Assembly (NCBI GenBank): GCA_016292575.1
Contig: JAEDIH010000118.1
Coordinates: 1 to 5,532 of the forward strand
Direction: 5' to 3'
Length of the DNA: 5,532 nt
Source: Clostridiaceae bacterium
GTDB taxonomy: Bacteria > Bacillota > Clostridia > Oscillospirales > Acutalibacteraceae
This document shows, piece by piece, positions 4,519-5,532 of the stretch. Every line of letters starts with the position of its first letter. Position 1 is the first letter of the stretch. The notes below the pieces were generated by a model. The model was not told where the DNA came from and ran no database searches. It saw only the letters and a program-made list of their open reading frames with translations. The translations under genes and the position numbers were made by a program.

Positions 4519-5532
4519 TTAAAGCTTTTTCATAAGGTCGGTGTAGAAGGCGATGAGCGGCTCAATGTTGTCTATTCTTATCCGTTCGTCATTACTGTGT
4601 ATTGTTTTCAGCAATCCGCCGCCGGTGAGCGTGGGAGCGAATTTATATATTTCGCTCGCAATTTCATTAAAGAATCTCGAATCCGTGCCGCCCATCATGA
4701 GATACGGCGAAACAACGGTATTTGTAAAGTTCCTGTCGATTGAATCCACAATCGCGTCCCAATATTTTCCGCTTGCCTTTGCATAGGGGGTCGGGTTCGA
4801 GTAGTTGACAATCCGGAACGAAAGCTCCGGGTCGTTTGCAGCCTTTCTCATATGCTCAATGGCGCTTGCCGGCGTTTCTCCCTCGGAAAGGCGGATGTTG
4901 ACTATTGCCTTTGCTTCGGCGGGAAGGACGTTTGCTCCCTTGCTGCCCTCAAGCTGGGTGAAGGCCATTGAGGTTCTCAAAAGCGCAGCCGCTGTCTTGT
5001 TCTTCTTGCAGAATGCCTTGATAAGCGGTGAAAAGCACCAGAGGTTTCCGAGTATAAGCTTTCCGACATACGGAGTGTGCGGAGCTATTGCCCTGAACAT
5101 TGCTTTGACTGCATAGTTCATTTTCATCGGGAACTGGCGGTTTTCAATTTTTGAAATATCCTTTGCAAGCATTCCCACCGCTGTGTGTACCGGCGGCTGC
5201 GATGAATGTCCGCTTTCGCCTTTGACGGTAAGCTCAACGTCCATCGGTCCTTTTTCGGCAATGCCGACAACGGCAATGTCATGCGGAAAATATTTGCTGC
5301 TGCCTGAAAGGATTGTTCCGCCCTCATCGAGCACGAATGCAGGCGAAATGCCCCTTTCCTTGAGCGTTTTGACTATTGTAGGAGCGCAGTCTCCGGCAAT
5401 TTCTTCGTTGCAGCCGAAGGAAAGGTAAATGTCGTTTTCCGGAACAAAGCCGGCGTCAAGCAGAGCCTCGGCGCTTTCCATGATGCCGAACAGGCTGCAC
5501 TTTGTGTCAAGCGTTCCGCGTCCCCAAAGGAA
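4519..5532 (-). CDS. M20-family metallopeptidase, PM20D1/carboxypeptidase S-like, N-terminus missing
   Basis: The C-terminal 337 residues of a zinc-dependent M20 hydrolase; the frame is open across the right edge, so the start and roughly the first quarter to third are missing (family about 450-500 aa). Numbering from the edge: WGRGTLDTK (3-11) holds the bridging Asp9; GCNEEIAGD (40-48) holds the catalytic/metal glutamate pair 43-44; LDEGG (68-72) has the next metal Asp69; GHSSQPP (108-114) opens the dimerisation domain with its active-site histidine; GGTDSRFF (281-288) and IHSNDERI (311-318) close the site with the last metal ligand, His312. This motif set resembles PM20D1/carboxypeptidase S enzymes, which hydrolyse dipeptides or N-acyl amino acids. 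The exact substrate is unknown. It lacks the ACGHDxH motif of M20D deacetylases such as B. subtilis YkuR, so it is probably not the pathway's N-acetyl-DAP deacetylase. It is transcribed toward the dap operon but separated by a probable terminator and a new promoter. Confidence 0.88.
   Translation of the reverse strand, partial: FLWGRGTLDTKCSLFGIMESAEALLDAGFVPENDIYLSFGCNEEIAGDCAPTIVKTLKERGISPAFVLDEGGTILSGSSKYFPHDIAVVGIAEKGPMDVELTVKGESGHSSQPPVHTAVGMLAKDISKIENRQFPMKMNYAVKAMFRAIAPHTPYVGKLILGNLWCFSPLIKAFCKKNKTAAALLRTSMAFTQLEGSKGANVLPAEAKAIVNIRLSEGETPASAIEHMRKAANDPELSFRIVNYSNPTPYAKASGKYWDAIVDSIDRNFTNTVVSPYLMMGGTDSRFFNEIASEIYKFAPTLTGGGLLKTIHSNDERIRIDNIEPLIAFYTDLMKKL

Noticed and set aside
4519..5532. 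Assigning the M20 protein as N-acetyl-diaminopimelate deacetylase or DapE.
   Set aside because: It lacks the M20D ACGHDxH motif, its visible motifs match the PM20D1/carboxypeptidase S type, and it is separated from the operon by a probable terminator and a strong promoter.

Overview
The window looks like a chromosomal segment from a Gram-positive, Clostridia-type (Firmicutes) bacterium. The reasons are AAGGAG-like ribosome binding sites before every gene, a leader controlled by a lysine riboswitch and terminator, and the acetylase variant of the diaminopimelate (DAP)/lysine pathway with Bacillus/Clostridium-like proteins. Genus cannot be set from the sequence alone. All recognisable genes are on the minus strand, so transcription runs from high to low coordinates.

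Layout in transcription order. (1) 5532-4519: the C-terminal ~337 residues of an M20-family metallopeptidase; its start lies outside the window. (2) 4518-4400: an intergenic stretch with an inverted repeat that probably terminates the peptidase transcript, plus a weaker second hairpin. (3) 4397-4369: a strong sigma-A-type promoter (TTGACA, 17 bp, TATATT). (4) 4350-4173: a lysine riboswitch (L box) aptamer. It is followed by an antiterminator/terminator pair (4186-4097) and the dapA ribosome binding site. (5) An operon of five genes: dapA (4023-3133), dapB (3042-2299), dapH/dapD-type acetyltransferase (2284-1592), lysA (1579-320) and a patA-like aminotransferase cut by the left edge (307-1).

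How the genes work together: DapA condenses aspartate semialdehyde with pyruvate, DapB reduces the product to tetrahydrodipicolinate, DapH N-acetylates it, and the PatA-like enzyme transaminates it to N-acetyl-LL-DAP. After deacetylation and epimerisation by enzymes not seen here, LysA decarboxylates meso-DAP to lysine. DAP/lysine also feeds peptidoglycan. When lysine is abundant the aptamer should close, block the antiterminator and stop transcription before dapA.

The system is essentially known biology. The points most worth a second look are the unusually legible antiterminator switch (two copies of a self-complementary 8-mer), a divergent LysA active site (HAMLAS in place of the usual HxHIGS), the apparent loss of the lysine-feedback site in DapA, and a hairpin directly in front of the dapB ribosome binding site. 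I found no clear evidence of a previously undescribed system, mobile element, CRISPR array, tRNA or rRNA.
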